DNA from: Halostella limicola
GTDB lineage: Archaea; Halobacteriota; Halobacteria; Halobacteriales; Natronoarchaeaceae
Assembly: GCF_003675875.1 (NCBI RefSeq)
Contig: NZ_RCDI01000003.1
Location: 372,001-436,000, forward strand
Direction: 5' to 3'
Length of the DNA: 64,000 nucleotides
Both the position numbers and the translations under genes were made by a program. Of the stretch, positions 62,723 through 64,000 are shown one piece after another. The first letter of the stretch is position 1, and every line of letters starts with the position of its first letter. The notes beneath the pieces were generated by a model. It saw only the letters and a list, made by a program, of their open reading frames with translations, was not told the DNA's origin and did not search any database.

Positions 62723-62856
62723 GGTCGATCGACAACGGGGACGCCCAAAAACGCCGGAGACGACGGTCTGACAGGACGAAACAGGGACCTGTCCGTAACA
62801 GGAGGCCGGCCCGCAGTTCCGCAACTGCAAAGGCCTGCCGCCGCGGTTGTCGGAGC

Positions 62857-63561
62857 ATGTACGAGGCGGTTCACGCCCACCCCGACGGCGACAGCACCGT
62901 CGCTCGCCACGCCCGCACGGCCGGCGAGTACGGCTTCGAGGGGGTGGTCGTTCGCAACCACGGCGACGCCCGCGCCGACTACGACGCCGAGCGTATCGCC
63001 GACGAGTACGGCGTCGACGTCGTCGAGGGGCTGGAGGTCCGCGCCGACGACCCCGAGCAGGCGAGCGGCTACGTCGGCAACTACCGCCGGCAGGTGACGC
63101 TGCTCGCGCTCCACGGCGGGACCGCGGCGCTGAACCGCTTCGCCGTCGAGCACCCCCGGGTCGACGTGCTGGCCCACCCGATGGCGGGCAACGGCGACTT
63201 CAACCACGTGCTGGCGAAGGCCGCCCGCGACAACGGCGTCCGCGTCGAGTTCGACCTCTCGCCGGTCCTCCGCGCGACCGGCGGCGAGCGCGTGCAGGCG
63301 CTCGGCGACCTCCGGAAGCTCCGGGAGGTCGTCGAGCACTACGACGCGCCGTACGTCGTCAGCGCCGACCCGTTCTCGCACCTCCAGCTCCGCGCGCCGC
63401 GGGAACTGGTCGCCCTCGGTGAGGTGGTCGGGTTCTCCCGCGAGCAGGTCGCCGAGGGCCTCCGCGAGTGGGGCCGCCTCGCCGAGCGCAACCGGGAGCG
63501 CCAGTCCGAGTCGTTCATTGAGCCCGGGGTCGAACGGGGCAAGTATGAAGAAGACGATTGA
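62857..63561 (+). CDS. rnp3: RNase P protein component 3 (p30)
   Basis: 234-residue TIM-barrel-like PHP-related protein. MYEAVHAHPDGDSTVARHAR, GFEGVVVRNHGD, VDVLAHPMAGNGDFNHVLAK and PYVVSADPFSHLQLRAPREL match archaeal Rpp30. It supports the catalytic RNA in removing tRNA 5' leaders. The stop overlaps the following methyltransferase gene by 17 bp, so the two are co-transcribed. The RNA subunit and partner p14 are not in the window. Confidence 0.93.
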   Translation: MYEAVHAHPDGDSTVARHARTAGEYGFEGVVVRNHGDARADYDAERIADEYGVDVVEGLEVRADDPEQASGYVGNYRRQVTLLALHGGTAALNRFAVEHPRVDVLAHPMAGNGDFNHVLAKAARDNGVRVEFDLSPVLRATGGERVQALGDLRKLREVVEHYDAPYVVSADPFSHLQLRAPRELVALGEVVGFSREQVAEGLREWGRLAERNRERQSESFIEPGVERGKYEEDD

Positions 63562-64000
63562 CGAGCACGCCGAGCGCTTCAGCGAGAAGGCCGAGGAGTA
63601 CGACGAGAGCGAGTCGCAGGAGTACCGCGCCTGCGCCGACCTCGTGGTCGAACACGCGGCGCCGGACGCCGACGATACGGTCCTCGACCTGGGCTGTGGC
63701 ACCGGCGCTATCGCGCTGGCGCTGGCCCCCGACGCCGACCGCGTGATCGGCCGCGACATCAGCGAGGGGATGCTGGAGCAGGCCGAGCGGAAGGCCGCGG
63801 ACCGGGGCCTCGACAACGCCGAGTTCGGCGAGGGCCGATTCAGAGAGCCGGACGCGCCCACCGACGTCGACGTCGTCACCACGAACTTCGCCATGCACCA
63901 CCTGAGCGACGCCGAGAAGCGGGAGGCGATCGACGAGATCGCCGCCCTCGACCCCGACCGGTTCGTCCTCGGCGACGTGATGTTCTTCGGCGAACCCGAC
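63545..64000 (+). CDS. Class I SAM-dependent methyltransferase (partial)
   Basis: The first 152 residues are present; the gene continues beyond the window. A helical lead (MKKTIDEHAERFSEKAEEYD) is followed by SAM motif I VLDLGCGTGAIALAL (about 46-60), acidic loop GRDISEGMLEQAE near 68, and motif IV VVTTNFAMHHL near 110. Similar to UbiE/CbiO-type small-molecule methyltransferases. Overlap with rnp3 suggests an RNA-linked operon, but the substrate is unknown. Confidence 0.88.
   Translation, partial: MKKTIDEHAERFSEKAEEYDESESQEYRACADLVVEHAAPDADDTVLDLGCGTGAIALALAPDADRVIGRDISEGMLEQAERKAADRGLDNAEFGEGRFREPDAPTDVDVVTTNFAMHHLSDAEKREAIDEIAALDPDRFVLGDVMFFGEPD

Overview
The window is chromosomal DNA from an extremely halophilic archaeon (class Halobacteria). 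The evidence is high G+C coding sequence with C/G-ending codons, very acidic proteins, TATA/BRE promoters with short or absent leaders, TFB, Cdc48, RPA, diphthamide and archaeal RNase P genes, a PGF-CTERM S-layer glycoprotein and Tat signals. It reads as ordinary core chromosome with one small accessory patch at about 37.3-39.6 kb. Genus cannot be fixed from the sequence alone.

Layout. 1-6.6 kb: divergent glycerol catabolism locus, glpA-glpB-glpC (minus) against glpK plus a membrane protein (plus). 6.6-10.1 kb: phosphoglycolate phosphatase, a small conserved protein, DRG GTPase, a 4-TM protein and a double VOC-domain protein. 10.1-12.9 kb: S-layer glycoprotein gene with two possible promoters, a long leader and a 33-codon upstream ORF whose stop overlaps the S-layer start. 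13-15.1 kb: dph5, trm5 and tRNA-Thr(CGT), with an imperfect copy of the tRNA 3' end about 110 bp downstream. 15.2-23.6 kb: two very large exported peptidases, an M14 carboxypeptidase (Tat) and an S8 subtilase (cell-surface anchored), divergently arranged around a perfect inverted repeat. 23.6-37.3 kb: ABC exporter pair, enolase-superfamily enzyme, HAD protein, SMR transporter, Nudix hydrolase, HMA metallochaperone, RHH regulator, TRIC-like channel, a histidine kinase translationally coupled to a CHAT-like protein that lacks the CHAT catalytic residues, and an RcnA-like Ni/Co transporter divergent from nikR. 37.3-39.6 kb: PiT-type phosphate permease between decayed coding fragments, with more A/T than its surroundings. 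39.6-52.9 kb: aroK-aroQ, small conserved proteins, Cdc48 AAA ATPase, archaetidylserine decarboxylase plus a coupled unknown, an Lhr-type helicase, a PadR regulator, and the rpa1-rpap1-rpe operon. 53-64 kb: RibD-type reductase, a glutaredoxin-thioredoxin reductase fusion with two degenerate copies of its own 3' end behind it, an exported ferritin-like protein, TFB, aIF2-beta, Ogg-type glycosylase, acylphosphatase, an FNT-family transporter, RNase P p30 and a methyltransferase cut by the window edge.

How the parts connect. GlpK and GlpABC turn glycerol into dihydroxyacetone phosphate. The S-layer protein and the S8 protease both end in PGF-type sorting signals, whose lipid-linked processing requires the archaetidylserine decarboxylase class encoded at 45.1 kb. 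No CRISPR array, rRNA, prophage or complete insertion sequence was seen. The observations most worth following up are the S-layer leader ORF, the catalytically altered CHAT-like protein coupled to a sensor kinase, the peptidase operator, and the trxB and tRNA 3'-end duplications.
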